From NCBI RefSeq assembly GCF_021134715.1, contig NC_060019.1:1550001-1614000 (forward strand): a DNA stretch of 64,000 nucleotides, in the 5' to 3' direction. The notes under the pieces are model-generated. The model made no database searches and was not told where the DNA came from. It was given only the letters and a program-made list of their open reading frames with translations. Below are positions 14,701 through 25,727 of this stretch, one piece after another. The position numbers and the translations under genes were made by a program. Each line of letters opens with the position of its first letter. The first letter of the stretch is position 1. The stretch comes from Daphnia pulex (taxonomy: Eukaryota > Arthropoda > Branchiopoda > Diplostraca > Daphniidae).

Positions 14701-17700
14701 TCGAACCCTCATTCTTCTGCTCCTGTTTCTGACGGCTTTCGTCTGGACGGCTGTCCTGCTCATGATGTTGCTGGCCGCCCGTCTGCGATGGCTTCGCTGG
14801 GATGTGACGCACGCGTTCGCCTTCCGGCTGGCCATCACTGTCTTCACTATCGTCCTCTTGTGCGCCGTCGCCCAAGTCAACGTCGTACGTCGTTCGTTTA
14901 TCTTAATTCATAATTTATCTTTCTTGGCCGCTTGTGTTTTTTCCAGTTGAGTTGACTGGACAGTGTCCTAATCGGTTGATTGATTTTTATTCTCTTCCAT
15001 TCCATCCGTGGACGGACAGTTCACTTGCAGGCCGGAAAACACGTGCACCCCCGCAGTTTCTGCCAACGCGACGCCGCCCGTCGGGTCGGTCGTGGCCGAT
15101 CACCGCAGCTGCCCGCTCCCGCACTACATCATCCTGTCGGGCGTGCTGGGATTCCTGGGCGTGGCCATCTTTCTGCGTCTTCCGGCTGTCGTCAAGGGCG
15201 TCGTCTTGATCCTGGTCACGTCCGTCTATTTGATGCTCTTCCACCTGACGCATCGGCCCATCCTTGACTGCTACGACGCACGGACGGGCACCCTCATCCC
15301 TCTGAGAGCCCTGGGCTCCCTCCAGCTGTTGCTCTTCCTCTTGGGCGTCATCCTGCACGGCCGTCAAGTCGAGTGGACGGCCAGGCTGGACTTTTTGTGG
15401 CAGAGCCAGGCCAAGGAGGAGAAACAGGAGATGGACGCCCTGCAGCACAGCAACCGGCGGATCCTCTTCAATTTGCTGCCGTCCCACGTCGCCCAGCACT
15501 TCCTCGGCCAGGACGGCCACAACACGAGGAGCAACCTGGAGCTGTACCATCAGAGTTACTCGCGGGTCGGCGTCCTATTCGCCTCCATCACCAATTTCCA
15601 CGAGTTCTACATCGAGCTGGACGGCAACAACCAGGGCGTCGAGTGCCTGCGGCTCCTGAACGAAATCATCGCCGACTTTGACGAGCTGCTGGGCGAGGAG
15701 CGATTCCGTTCGGTCGACAAGATCAAGACGGTCGGCTCGACTTACATGGCCGCCGTCGGGCTGATGCCGGACATGCGGATCGGCCAAGTGGAGACGGACG
15801 CCAACGTGACGGCCTCCTTCTACCTGGCCACCCTGGTGGAATTCGTGTTCGCCATGAAGGAGAAGCTGCTCTGCATCAACGAGAACTCGTACAACAATTT
15901 CACGCTCAGGGTGGGCATGAACATTGGGCCGGTCGTGGCCGGCGTCATTGGCGCCCGCAAGCCGCAGTACGACATTTGGGGCAACACGGTCAACGTGGCC
16001 AGTCGTATGGATTCCACCGGATTGCCCAACCACACTCAGGTAATTTTAAATTTTCCGCCCTAAATAAAAATGAAATTGTCAAATCATTCCGGAATGAAAA
16101 TTCACCACTCGACAGGTGACGGAGGAAGTGTATCAAGTGCTGAGGCACCAGCCGTACGAGTTCCAGTGCCGTGGGCGGGTCAAAGTCAAGGGCAAAGGCG
16201 AGATGACGACCTACTTCCTGACGGACCGCAAGCAGCCGGCCACCGTCCGGGTGGACGACATCGCCATGATGATGATGAAGCAGCCCAGTCACCACAACAA
16301 CTCGAATCTCATGGCCTCCATGTACGGCGGAGTCATTACGCCGCTGGCCCTGGTCCACCAGCAGATCCGCCAGCAGAATCACCAGCAGCAAATGGTTGGC
16401 GGGCCGCTGGTCCAGCTCAGATCGGTCGGCCGGAGCAACAGCGGCGGAAGCGGCAGCCGGGACAGGCGCAGTCCCATGCACGACGCCCTCCACCCGAGAT
16501 TCCATCCGCTCTCGGAAGAGATGATGGCCCCGCCGCTGATTCCGCCACCTCCGCCCACTTCCGCCTACCACCAAGTTCCTCGTTTCACCAAGAATCCTTA
16601 CCTGCAGCAGTTGCAACAACAACAGCCGCCGGTCATCATTCCCAACAGCATCCAGCCCAATCCACCGGTGCCTCGGCACAGCAGCACTCCGCCGCGCAGC
16701 AACGGCCGCGTCCACCACCACCAGCAACAACAACAACAACAGCAGCAGCAGCAGCAGCAGATGCAACATCAGCCAACGCCGCCGTTGTTGCAGCAGCAGC
16801 AACAACAACTGCAGAATCTCAGCCCCATCCGGAGTTGTTCGGAAACGGAAAGCGGATCGCCTCTGGGCATGGGTCTCTCGGTCAGGACGGTGACGGCTGG
16901 TCCGATCCAGCTGCAGAAATCGCCCAGCGCCCCACCGCTCAAGAGGCAGCACCAGCACGGAAGCGGCGGCGGCGGTGGTGGTCAAAATTCCGGAATTCCG
17001 GGCCGACCGGCTTTCGAATTTCCGGCGCCTCCACCACCTCCTCCGCACGGCACTTCGTCTGCGGGCAGCAGTGGGCGAGCCATGGGCCGCAACTTCCGCC
17101 ACCGGTCGGACGAGAGTCTGTCCGGAATCGGTTCGTCGATGAGGGGCGAGGCCTATTCGACGCGAATCCACTCGTCGGCGGATGACGTCAGCTCGGCCAA
17201 CCGGAGCGAGCGAAGTGAGAGCGAGACGGAGGACAGCTCGTCGGACGAGAGTTACACCAAGACGGAAGCGGAAGTCGACCCGGACAGTCCCGGAACGTCG
17301 CCCAATTTCCGCATTCCGTCGCTCCTGCCGCTCAGCCTGGACATCGAAAAGGCCTGGTCTCGCATGAACGCCGAATTCACGGCCAACGGGCACCGGCCCG
17401 AAGTGGTGGCCCAATCGACGCCCTCTAGGATGCCGACGGCCGGCATGGCTTCCGCCGCATCGACGACGGAAGCGATCGAACTCAAAGGTAAAATGATTTT
17501 GCACAACTTTGATTGATTCCGGATTCATTTGAAAAACAAATAATTATTTTGGGAATGTCGGATGGCAGATTTGCATTTGCTGAAAGTGCCGACGCCCAAA
17601 TTGACGACGGCCGGAAGCAGCAGCCGCTCGATGAAGTCGGGGACCACTGCCGCCGATTCCGACATCATGGCCGAGTCTTGCGTGGCGGAATCTTGCGCCA

Positions 17701-19037
17701 GTTTCGAGTTTGTCGACGACGACGATGAGCCGGAAGGCCGGGTGGATGACGACGACGACGACGAGGAAGAAGGAGAGGAAGGAGAGACGACGGAACAGGA
17801 GCAACAGCAGCGCTCGCAACCTCCTTCGCCGCCCAAGTTGCTGGTCATCAGCTCGGACGGAACCAAGTCGAGTTCGGCCGTCTGCAGTCCCAGCAGCACG
17901 TCGGAGATTGGCAGCGTTTTCGGGCTCCGCTTCGATCCGCAGGAGAACAAGATGACCCTGCAGCTGACGGCCACGGCCGGCGAAACGGTTCGATCGCCTC
18001 AGGGCGGCTCGGAACTGACGGAATCGTCCAAACTGACGCCCAGCCGGTTCCCGCTGGATCTGGGCAGCCCGACGCGGTCGGATGGCGGCGGCGGCGGCCT
18101 CTTCCCTAGTCTCAAAAGCCAGGCCAAGAAAAGTGAATACGAGAACGCGACGGACGACGAGCGGAAGCGGGAAGAAGTGGCCGAGGCTGTGGACGTCAGG
18201 CGGGAGCAGGAGCAAGTGCGCCAGATCCTGGCCAGCGCGGCGGCCCTTCAGGCGGAGACGAGCCAGTCGGAGTGGAGCGAAGACGACGACGACGATCTGT
18301 CGGACGACGACAGCAACGAAGACGGCCAGGACCAGGATTGCCCGCAGGGACCTCTGCTGGGCTCCAACAACCAACACCCGTCGCTGGGCAACGGCAGGAA
18401 ACTCTGCCACAACCGGCGGCGCAAATTCCATTTCGGCCTGGCCAGCGACGTGGAGTCGACGGGCTACACGACGGACGACGCCGGCATGGAGAACCTCTCG
18501 GTGTTCAACGACGCCGGACTCACCGACGCCGAAGGGGCCCTGAGTGACATCAATTCACTATTGAACGACGAAATTCCCGTCGGCGATTTCGACATGGCCG
18601 ACGACACGAGTCTCAGCTCCCGCGCTTCCTCCCGCTTCTTCGATTCCGAACCCATCCTCAATTTGGAGACGTACACCAACAATCCATCCGCTTCCGGAAT
18701 CGGCTCAAGTAAAATTTTTGACTGAACTTGTTTGTTTCTTTTTGAATTATTTCGTCCTGTTGGATTTTAAAAATTTAAATTCGTTTTTCATTTTCGATTC
18801 AATGTCGCAGATAAGATGACGAGCAGCATGTTGTACGATTCCGAGTACGACAACTACGGTCCGAGTTCCTTGGCGTCGGACGACCTGTACGACGACGCGT
18901 CGTTGGACGTCGCGGCCAGCAAGCAGCTGATTGGCGGAGAAGACAAAATCCGCCGCGTTTCACAGCACATAACCCGCAGCTTCGGGCAGCCCAGTCAGCG
19001 CAATCTCAGCACTAGCAGCGACAGCGAAGACGCCTGA
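11738..19037 (+). CDS. rut: Ca2+/calmodulin-responsive adenylyl cyclase, rutabaga type
   Basis: Eleven exons (11738-12804, 12935-13149, 13214-13391, 13486-13630, 13972-14250, 14330-14518, 14606-14884, 15020-16039, 16116-17487, 17569-18708, 18811-19037) join in frame to 2036 aa; fly Rutabaga is of similar size. It makes cAMP from ATP at the plasma membrane. Order: first six-helix membrane domain (exon 1), C1a cyclase domain with both metal-site segments FADIVGFT and ILGDCYY, a C1b segment with [13 protein letters not shown] and VPFSN at the calmodulin-binding region of the type I family, second membrane domain (exons 7-8), C2a domain with [18 protein letters not shown], and a roughly 870-aa low-complexity tail rich in Gln, Asp/Glu and Ser. 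The tail has a polyQ tract at about 16720-16762. Type I/rutabaga is favoured over other classes by C1b similarity and long tail. The 3' half is duplicated at 38.1-41.5 kb. Confidence 0.95.
16720..16762 (+). repeat. CAA/CAG polyglutamine tract in rut
   Basis: Mixed CAA/CAG codons encode an uninterrupted glutamine run in the cytoplasmic tail of rut. The duplicate at 39207-39249 has the same codon order and the same length, which is unusual for a microsatellite. Confidence 0.9.
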
Positions 19038-21000
19038 AGGACGTCAAAAATAGAAGAAGAAGAAGAAGAAGAAGAAATTGGAATTACCTTCTAACCTTCA
19101 ACATACCTTCCGGCATCCGCGCTCTCCCACTCAAAACTGCTAATGAATGATCATCATTTATTCATTAATTTCACCTTGGATATTTTCTAACGGCTCGTTT
19201 TCTTTTCTCTCTCTTCTCTTTGATTGTGTTGAATGTTTCAAAATGATTGAAAGCAAAGAAATTCTCTTCGCAGCTTTACGAAGTTTGTAAAGTTACACCG
19301 CCACACACAGACTTGCCCTACCTGGGCATTTATTATTATAGCACGTCCGTTTTTTTTTGGTTTTCTCTTTGGAATTTACTGTGATTCAGTTGATATACCC
19401 AAGCCTCTTTACTAAGAATCTTTAAACTAGAACTGTTTTCTGTCTTGATTATTAATTGAATTCAAACTGCTGGTCTTTTTGCATAAATTATCTTTCTTTT
19501 TTCTATCTCTCTCGAATCGCCGCTCTGCATGGCTCTTCCTATTTTTTGGCATTTGCTCTCCCGCTCATCATATCTCTCGCTCGTTCGTCATTGGCTTTTT
19601 TTTTGTTTCTTTGACAGTTTTTTTTTGTGTTTGGTCTCGCCGATATTACCAACGTGTTTTTGTTTTCGTGTGTGTGTTTCGATTGATTATTTTTCGTTCA
19701 GTGGACAGAAAATGGTGTGCCTTTATCTCTTCAATTCAATTGTGAATGTCGTCGGTTACTATACGCTGATGAGCGGTCAATTTTCAATGTTTTTCGATTG
19801 CTCTTATACGATTCCCTTTTCGTTCTTGTTTTACCTAAACAATGTCATTGTGTACTTAACTAGGTATAATATTATATTGCCGGGGGAAACGTCTGACGTA
19901 GTAGGGTGTAAAATAATAAATCGAAAAGGGCAGTCGGCTACTTTTAAAGGAGCGAGTAACTCTGAATGTGGAAGAAACGCTTCCGGTCGTCAGAAAAAGA
20001 AAAACAGTTAAAATAACTTACTCAATGTTTAATATGGCTCTACTTATCTTACACACCTTTTTTTATAAATGAGAAGACACACACACTCAAGCCCATGTCA
20101 TGTATATAAAGCAATAAGACAATGTTTTCACCATAGTTGTTCCTTCAATAAACGACGATCTGCTGGATCCTAATTTTTTTTCAATATTTATTCATTCCAG
20201 CTCCACAAACAGTTAACAGAAATATTATACCCGACATAATGAATTCAACTTTGACCATTTATAGAGTTACAATACCATGTTGCGCAGGTGTAGAGGGGGA
20301 CTACATGAAACATTAGCAAATAAATGAATCCATTAGATATTTTCATAACAGAAACAAACACATGCCATAAAGTCATGAACGCTGAAACAAAAGCAATCTA
20401 ATACTTAATAATTCGGATGCTCTCAAAACATTGAAAGAACAAGTCATCTTGAGTATGCAAAACACACTCACAAGCCGCTTACTCAATGAAGCCCAGTTAC
20501 CTCTAGGCACCTGGAAATCATTCATGCATGTAAAATTTGGAAACGCGAACCAATAAAAGGCAAAGAAATTACAAGTAAATAAATCAATAAAAAGGGTGCA
20601 ATGCAAAAGCCACAAAATCCAATGACATTTCGGTAGTGCAAAATAGCAAAGTAAACTAGCAGACGACTAAACAAACTGCTACGCCATCTTGTGGTAAAAT
20701 GAGAAAAGTTAGCTAATCGAATATTTAAAATAATAAATGAAAAATGAACTAAAAGATGTAGAAAAAAAACAATCTGATATTAAATTTTGGCAAAAAAAAA
20801 TTTTGTACATGAGAAAATAATCGGAAATTCTTTGTTTGAATTTTTTCTATTATTATCATTTTTGGTACACATTTCAAAACATTCTTATGGTTTTATGTTT
20901 TTATTGCTTTCTCTAACTTTTTCTTATAACATTTATCAATAGCATTCCCAGAATTCCTTTGACCATCTTATCGGATGTTGATGACAATATAATTTACTTT
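19038..21000 (+). other. rut 3' UTR and downstream repeat, copy A
   Basis: A probable 3' UTR starts with an AGA microsatellite at 19048. The segment 19740-20660 is also found at 25728-27345 (copy B, split by a LINE) and 42220-43150 (copy C), with a short decayed piece at 21668-21785 (copy D). A potential poly(A) signal (caataaacgacg) lies near 20146. Short frames here are not conserved as protein between copies, so I see no separate gene. Confidence 0.5.
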
Positions 21001-21014
21001 TGTATCGATACTTA

Positions 21015-21480
21015 GGAACCCTCAGCGGGGGGTGGGAGAGCGACTGTACTTCGCACGCGAAAGGTTACGAGTTCAAATCTCGGGACGGGTGAAGTGAAAA
21101 GTGAGCGAAATTATAGGGCCAACATTTATTACCAAAACTTGCACGACAGAAATATAATGAAATGTGTCCGATTAATTGGACGGATCAAACGGGGTTCAAG
21201 GGGGCACCCGCGAAAGAAGTCGCATGCCTGAATCGCTGTATAGTGATGTCACGATGTGATAATCTTACGTCGTGGGAGTTCTGGATCGGCCCAGACGGAA
21301 CGCTTCCTTACGAAAATGTTGGATGAAATGTCATTGACATTGACAACAAATACGTAAGGGGAGTTGTTAACAGATGTATAGGCTGAGTTCCAATTGGTTT
21401 CTTAGCTTGCGTTGACAACTTGTATGTAATCTCTATATCAGTCCTAATACCCTTCCCTTGAAGAGGGTAAATTCCATGTG
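21015..21480 (+). repeat. tRNA-like SINE candidate
   Basis: A box-B-like motif (gagttcaaatctcggg) lies at 21069-21084, downstream of a tRNA-like 5' part starting near 21030. It is followed by about 350 bases of body containing gggggcacccgcg. The equivalent at 43505-43880 has a better box B (gagttcaaatcccggg) but a different anticodon-arm region. I read this as a SINE or tRNA pseudogene rather than a tRNA gene. Confidence 0.4.
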
Positions 21481-21599
21481 GATATCAGTGAAAGTGCGGA
21501 AAAAAAAGTGTGAGTACAGTGCACTCTTTTAATTAATTAAGAAGATGCGGAAGCTTTTTTAAAATATTTCGGACCAATTCTGCGTTTCTGAAATATTCT

Positions 21600-22333
21600 T
21601 TGTTTGCCCCATAGGACATAAAAAAGTAATTAAATTAATGTAAACGACGGTTCCATTAGTTAGAAAAAAAGTTAAAATAGCTTACTCAGTGTATTTGGTC
21701 ATTTATAAAACGAAAAGACATTCAATCATGCATATAATAAGGTTTTTGATCATAGTTGTTCAATAAACGACAATCCTAGTTTTTTTGAAACTATCTAATC
21801 CAACCAACCAAACAGAATTGGTCCAGTACGTTTCACCCTTTTCGTCTTTCGCCTTATTAGGCCCTAAAGGCAAAAGAGGGGGTGGATAGGCAGCAAGAAA
21901 AGGGTGAAAAGAGGGAAAAAGAGCAAACTTCATCCCATTTCAAGGATTGCCAACCAAAAATGGCGTGGGGTCCTTTTTAAAAGAGCTAATCTCAACTTTG
22001 AAGTGAGATTACGGGGGGAAATTATTATTTTAAAAATAAAAAAAAAAATACCATGAGAATCAGCGTGAAAAATTGATTCTAATGATATTTTTTTCAAAGG
22101 AATCCCTTATTCATGCACCAACCCTTTTAAGGTACTTTGAAGAAAGTAACTGGTCTGTTCTTAAAATGACTGGAGTAGTAGGTTTTATCACGGGGTATAT
22201 TCATGTAAGTTTGCTTATTTGTTATATGTGTATGTGTGCCTATTTGGTGGTTACTGACTATTACTTGTAGTTTTATAGTGAATTGTCTGAATACCTGCAA
22301 GACCAACTGTTTGAAACTAACAATGACGATCCC
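21600..22333. other. AT-rich intergenic stretch with a decayed repeat copy
   Basis: 21668-21785 resembles 19990-20160 and 25965-26110 (copy D of the rut-downstream repeat), ending in the same caataaacgac signal. The rest shows no gene. Confidence 0.35.
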
Positions 22334-23800
22334 AGGTAGCACAGTCATGTCAATTCCATATCAATTTGATATGCTAATGTCATTTTGACATTCTTGCCTG
22401 AAAGTGTGACATTTATAATATTTTGGATATCACGGATGTGATGTAATAAAGATGTCCATGTTATGTGTAGAAAATCACACTTTATTACATCTCAAAAGTG
22501 ATATGAAATTGATGTTTGTTTGGTATGAAAATGTAGATATACAATTTTGAATATATTATTGATGTACTAAAAACACAATTTATCTTACATAATTTTGATA
22601 TGACAATGACGGTTGTCGTTATTACATCTAATTAAAGATATCAATTTTCTTACATTATTTTGACATGAAATTGATATTTTATTTTATACATTCTTTCCTT
22701 TTTTAAATGCGTTATGAAAAATATGTCGTAAATGTATCTTATTATAGTTATCAATTTTTGTTACATTATTTTGATATGTTTTTGGTATTGTTGTCAATAT
22801 GATGTGAGTTGATGTGAGAGTGAGTGAGAGATATGAGTCTACAGGAATGACAAAATTGCTTACTCAAAGTCGTAGTAACAATGAAACAACTGTAAATGAT
22901 GATACAGTTTGCAATTCGTCAACTTCGTTTATTACTAACAGTTTGAAAACAAGGTTCCCATTGAACTCTGTAGCGGAAGTGGTGGAAGTTGAGTTGGCTT
23001 TAAAGAGTAATGCCGAATTCGTCAACAAATTGGTAAAACTTTTGTCACACATCTTCCGTGCATTATGTTAAAATTTTAATTTACAATTTATTAGGTTGCA
23101 GATTTTGAATTTTTGGTGGTGGACGGAAAATACAACAAGTCTGTCTCAAATACAATCAGACACGTAGTTGGTCCGGAGTTATGGAAATCATACACTTTCT
23201 ATGGCATTGAAAAAGAAAAGATGGCGTCCTCCAATGCGCTTGATTCTTGCCAGTGCATAAAAAGTGCGTATGCACATGTCTAGGGCCTACATACAAAACT
23301 TCCTATTTGACAAACTTTGTTATTACTTTTAAAATTTCAGATGCCGTTAAACGTCGGTTTCCCTTGGAAAGTGAAAGTACTTTTAACAGGAGAGCAGTTG
23401 AAGTATTCACATAAACAAGGAACCTCATCAAGAGTGCCGAAAAAAAGAATGCAGTATGAAAAATACCTTCCTTGATCGCCCTTTTGTAACATTACAAAAA
23501 TTTACATGTGATTCACAAGAAATAAAGCAATTCTTTGTTTTCAATTTGGCTTTTCACAGTAATACTAAGTTTTCATAGCAAAATAGAAAAAGTGATATCA
23601 ATTTCGCATTATGTGTGTTATATCAAATGCATATAAAAAATAAGATATATGTTTAATGATGTATATTGTGTGTTTATTTTGCAATATCTAAAGCATGTCA
23701 ACAAGAAGATATCAAAATATTGATATCTGAAGGATCTAAAAAAGAGCGATAAGGGAGATATGAAAAAGATATCACTATTCAGATATCTTATGTCTAAAAA
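22334..23800 (+). mobile_element. Possible transposon: DUF4806 frame between gatatc-rich arms
   Basis: A coding fragment sits between two flanks made of repeated short motifs. The left arm, about 22350-22810, has many ttacatt, ttgatatg and tgacat words. The right arm, about 23585-23815, has repeated gatatc and atatca words. Subterminal repeats of this kind are common in DNA transposons. I could not define terminal inverted repeats or a target duplication; the left end may be near the ccaggtagcacag at 22334. Classification is open. Confidence 0.35.
22847..23414 (+). CDS. DUF4806-domain protein, C-terminal fragment
   Basis: The exons are 22847-23032, 23095-23263 and 23341-23414. They splice in frame and end at a TAA. 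The product carries the DUF4806 pattern: LKTRFPLNSVAEVVEVE, then NKSVSNTIRHVVGPELW, then a terminal NAVKRRFPLE block. DUF4806 is an arthropod-rich domain of unknown function, often linked to mobile or lineage-expanded genes. The ATG at 22847 follows a possible acceptor (ctacag), so the true N-terminus may lie upstream or be lost. A DUF4806 domain usually ends a longer protein, so this is probably incomplete. Confidence 0.55.
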
Positions 23801-23814
23801 TGTATATCAAAAAG

Positions 23815-24080
23815 ACTTTTTCGGTACATCTTTTTCATATCCTTTCGATTTTGGCGTTTTCGGCACCCATATAAAACGCTTGGTCCCCCTTTTATTTAAA
23901 ATCTCCTCGTTTATTAAAAATCTTTCCGTTTCGGCACTAATATTCTCCGTTTTGGCACCAATTGTGTCTTTTTTGGCACCAACTGTGTCTGTTGTTGCAC
24001 AAAAACAAAAAAATATGTTGCAAGTCATCTATAGGTGGCTTAAAACAAAAAATAAAATGGTGTCCTGCAATCTTGATGGT
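23815..24080. other. Short intergenic stretch with internal repeat
   Basis: A phrase like ttggcaccaactgtgtct is repeated two to three times around 23940-23990, giving open frames on both strands. No protein family is recognised and I do not call a gene. Confidence 0.3.
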
Positions 24081-25640
24081 CAGGTAGGAAAACTACAAGT
24101 ACCTTTTTCGAAAAGCAAACATATGTAGTCAAGCTAATGAATGAGTTTGTGCTACAAAAGGCAGTTTTCTAACTTGAAAAAGAAAATCCATATTTCATGA
24201 GAATAAATACGTTAACACTAGTCAAATTGATTTCCAATGCCTGACAAAAAACAAATGCAACTAGACATACACCTCACAAAACAAGTCAAATCGTAATAAA
24301 ATCAAACTTTTTCTAATTAGGATTTCAATTCCGTGAGCTTGAAACACTTACTTAATGATGGAAGAACTGGACGAACACGATTTACGTAGAGAAAGATTTG
24401 AAAAGTCGTAAAATCAAGGATAAAAAGTCAATATTGTTTCAAATTAAAAAAGTTTAGGCACGATTATTTGACTCTGTAATTTTCTAATTCTAAATTCGAG
24501 TGTTTTCACCTAATTTTTTTTGGAACCCTGACGTTTATTTTACAATTTGATTCTCAAGTGTAACCGGCTTCATATTGTATAATTGAATTAGATAGTACTT
24601 GCACGCGACGTAACTACACATCAGTTCGTTAGTTTTGTTATCGAAACATGTTAAATTTACAGAATTATTTTGTCCCTCTCGTTTGGATGCAAATGTTTTG
24701 CACCTTATCGACTTTTTCTTTCACCGTTTCGTGAAGTCTCAACCCACTCAGTACAGCTTCGAGCCGGGATATCTTTTGTTTTTTTGTTTTCAGCTTTGCA
24801 CGAAGACTTTCGATTTTGGACCCAAATTTCCCGTTTAATCTTATACGTCTTATCTATTGGCAAACAATAAATGATGTGAATTAGATTTTTTAAACTTAAA
24901 AACAAGAAAGACGGTAGTACCTCCTCTAAAATTGCTAAGCTGGCAGAATAGGCGACATTGAAACTTGTGATTCGTTCTGATAATTTTAGTTGATTGTCGT
25001 AGACAGCCATCTGGGACTTGATAGAGGTTTTTGCAAAATTTTGAATCAGCAAAGTCTTCTCCGCTGCCACTTTCTTAGCTCCCATCTTCCTTTCTTAATT
25101 GTCCAGCAGCTGAGTAATCGGCTGGCTCATATTTCTTCCTCCAATAACATCTGTGTGTTTTGTAATTTCTCTAACACTGGATCAGGGGGGCCACAGCCAA
25201 TATCCCATGGTCGTTGGAGGCATAAATCTGAAATTAAAATTTCTTAGTTATTTTTCGGTTCGAATACCACTCAGACAATAAAAACTTACGTCATGAAAGA
25301 GCCAAGGCTTGTGGACAATTAGGATGTTGAAAATGTAGCAGTGGTTGGAACTGCTGTGCAAAATTTTCTTTATTTCCCTGCCGCAATCGTATTGGATGAC
25401 GAGTTCTGTTGTTGTCATTCTTAGCATCCAAGCTGCTATTGTTTCTTGGTTTCTAAATCTCATTTGTCGTGCTGCAAAATATATTCATTCAACGGAAGCA
25501 AGAGAATTTAGTTATATATTTTCCTGGTGGACATTTCATTTCATGTTGAAGCTCTCGTTGGATGATATTTGGTTGGCCTTGGTGTCTTGCTGTTCTGTCA
25601 TCTCTACGCTGTAACGCCAGCTGAAATCCAAAGTAATAAT
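24080..25640. repeat. Older diverged copy (unit 0) of the 1.95 kb array
   Basis: 24080-24485 matches the end of the tandem unit (30360-30750), and 24490-25640 matches its first part (29020-30080), both at moderate identity and in the same order. The array therefore once had at least one more copy here. It is now separated from units 1 and 2 by about 3.2 kb, which includes copy B of the rut-downstream repeat. Confidence 0.7.
24665..25085 (-). CDS. Unrecognised coiled-coil protein, array copy 0
   Basis: On the minus strand, exon 25085-24921 (starting MGAKKVAAEK) splices in phase 0 to exon 24853-24665, giving 117 aa. The second exon has a heptad-like pattern (KIESLRAKLKTKKQKISRLE), suggesting a coiled coil. 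Upstream, 25463-25290 encodes a related reading frame (LRMTTTELVIQYDCG, NHCYI, IVHKPW) ending at a good donor. The exon between (acceptor at 25227) reads GPPDPVLEKLQN only in a different phase, so the full-length frame looks broken near a CCCCCC run. Two homologous copies lie at 29-32 kb. I do not recognise the family; this may be a lineage-specific gene or a young pseudogene. Confidence 0.4.
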
Positions 25641-25727
25641 CGTTGAAAATTAATTTTTCTGTCGGATTTTACCTTTGATTAGTCGAAGGAAGACAAGGTT
25701 GTTGAAGTGGAATGATCAAGACACACG

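Larger units (their letters stand above)
15665..21575 (+). repeat. Segmental duplication, source copy (rut 3' half plus downstream)
   Basis: This stretch recurs at about 38152-44015 in the same orientation. The offset is a constant 22,487 from mid exon 8 to the rut stop codon, then drifts by small indels (for example the AGA run in the 3' UTR is shorter in the copy). The coding part differs at only a few bases. The last 1 kb, which holds a SINE-like segment, is clearly more divergent. Confidence 0.93.

Noticed and set aside
15990-17528. A 512-aa minus-strand open frame opposite rut exons 8-9
   Set aside because: It arises from GC-rich codon bias on the coding strand, has an Arg/Leu-rich composition without any domain, and repeats as a similar frame in the duplicate.
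17544-18431. Minus-strand 295-aa frame opposite rut exon 10
   Set aside because: Anti-sense shadow of the acidic tail; composition is Arg/Val-rich low complexity and splice logic supports only the plus strand.
21030-21100. Functional tRNA gene
   Set aside because: Only the box-B/T-arm part is convincing; I could not fold a complete acceptor stem and anticodon arm, and the duplicate differs in the anticodon region.
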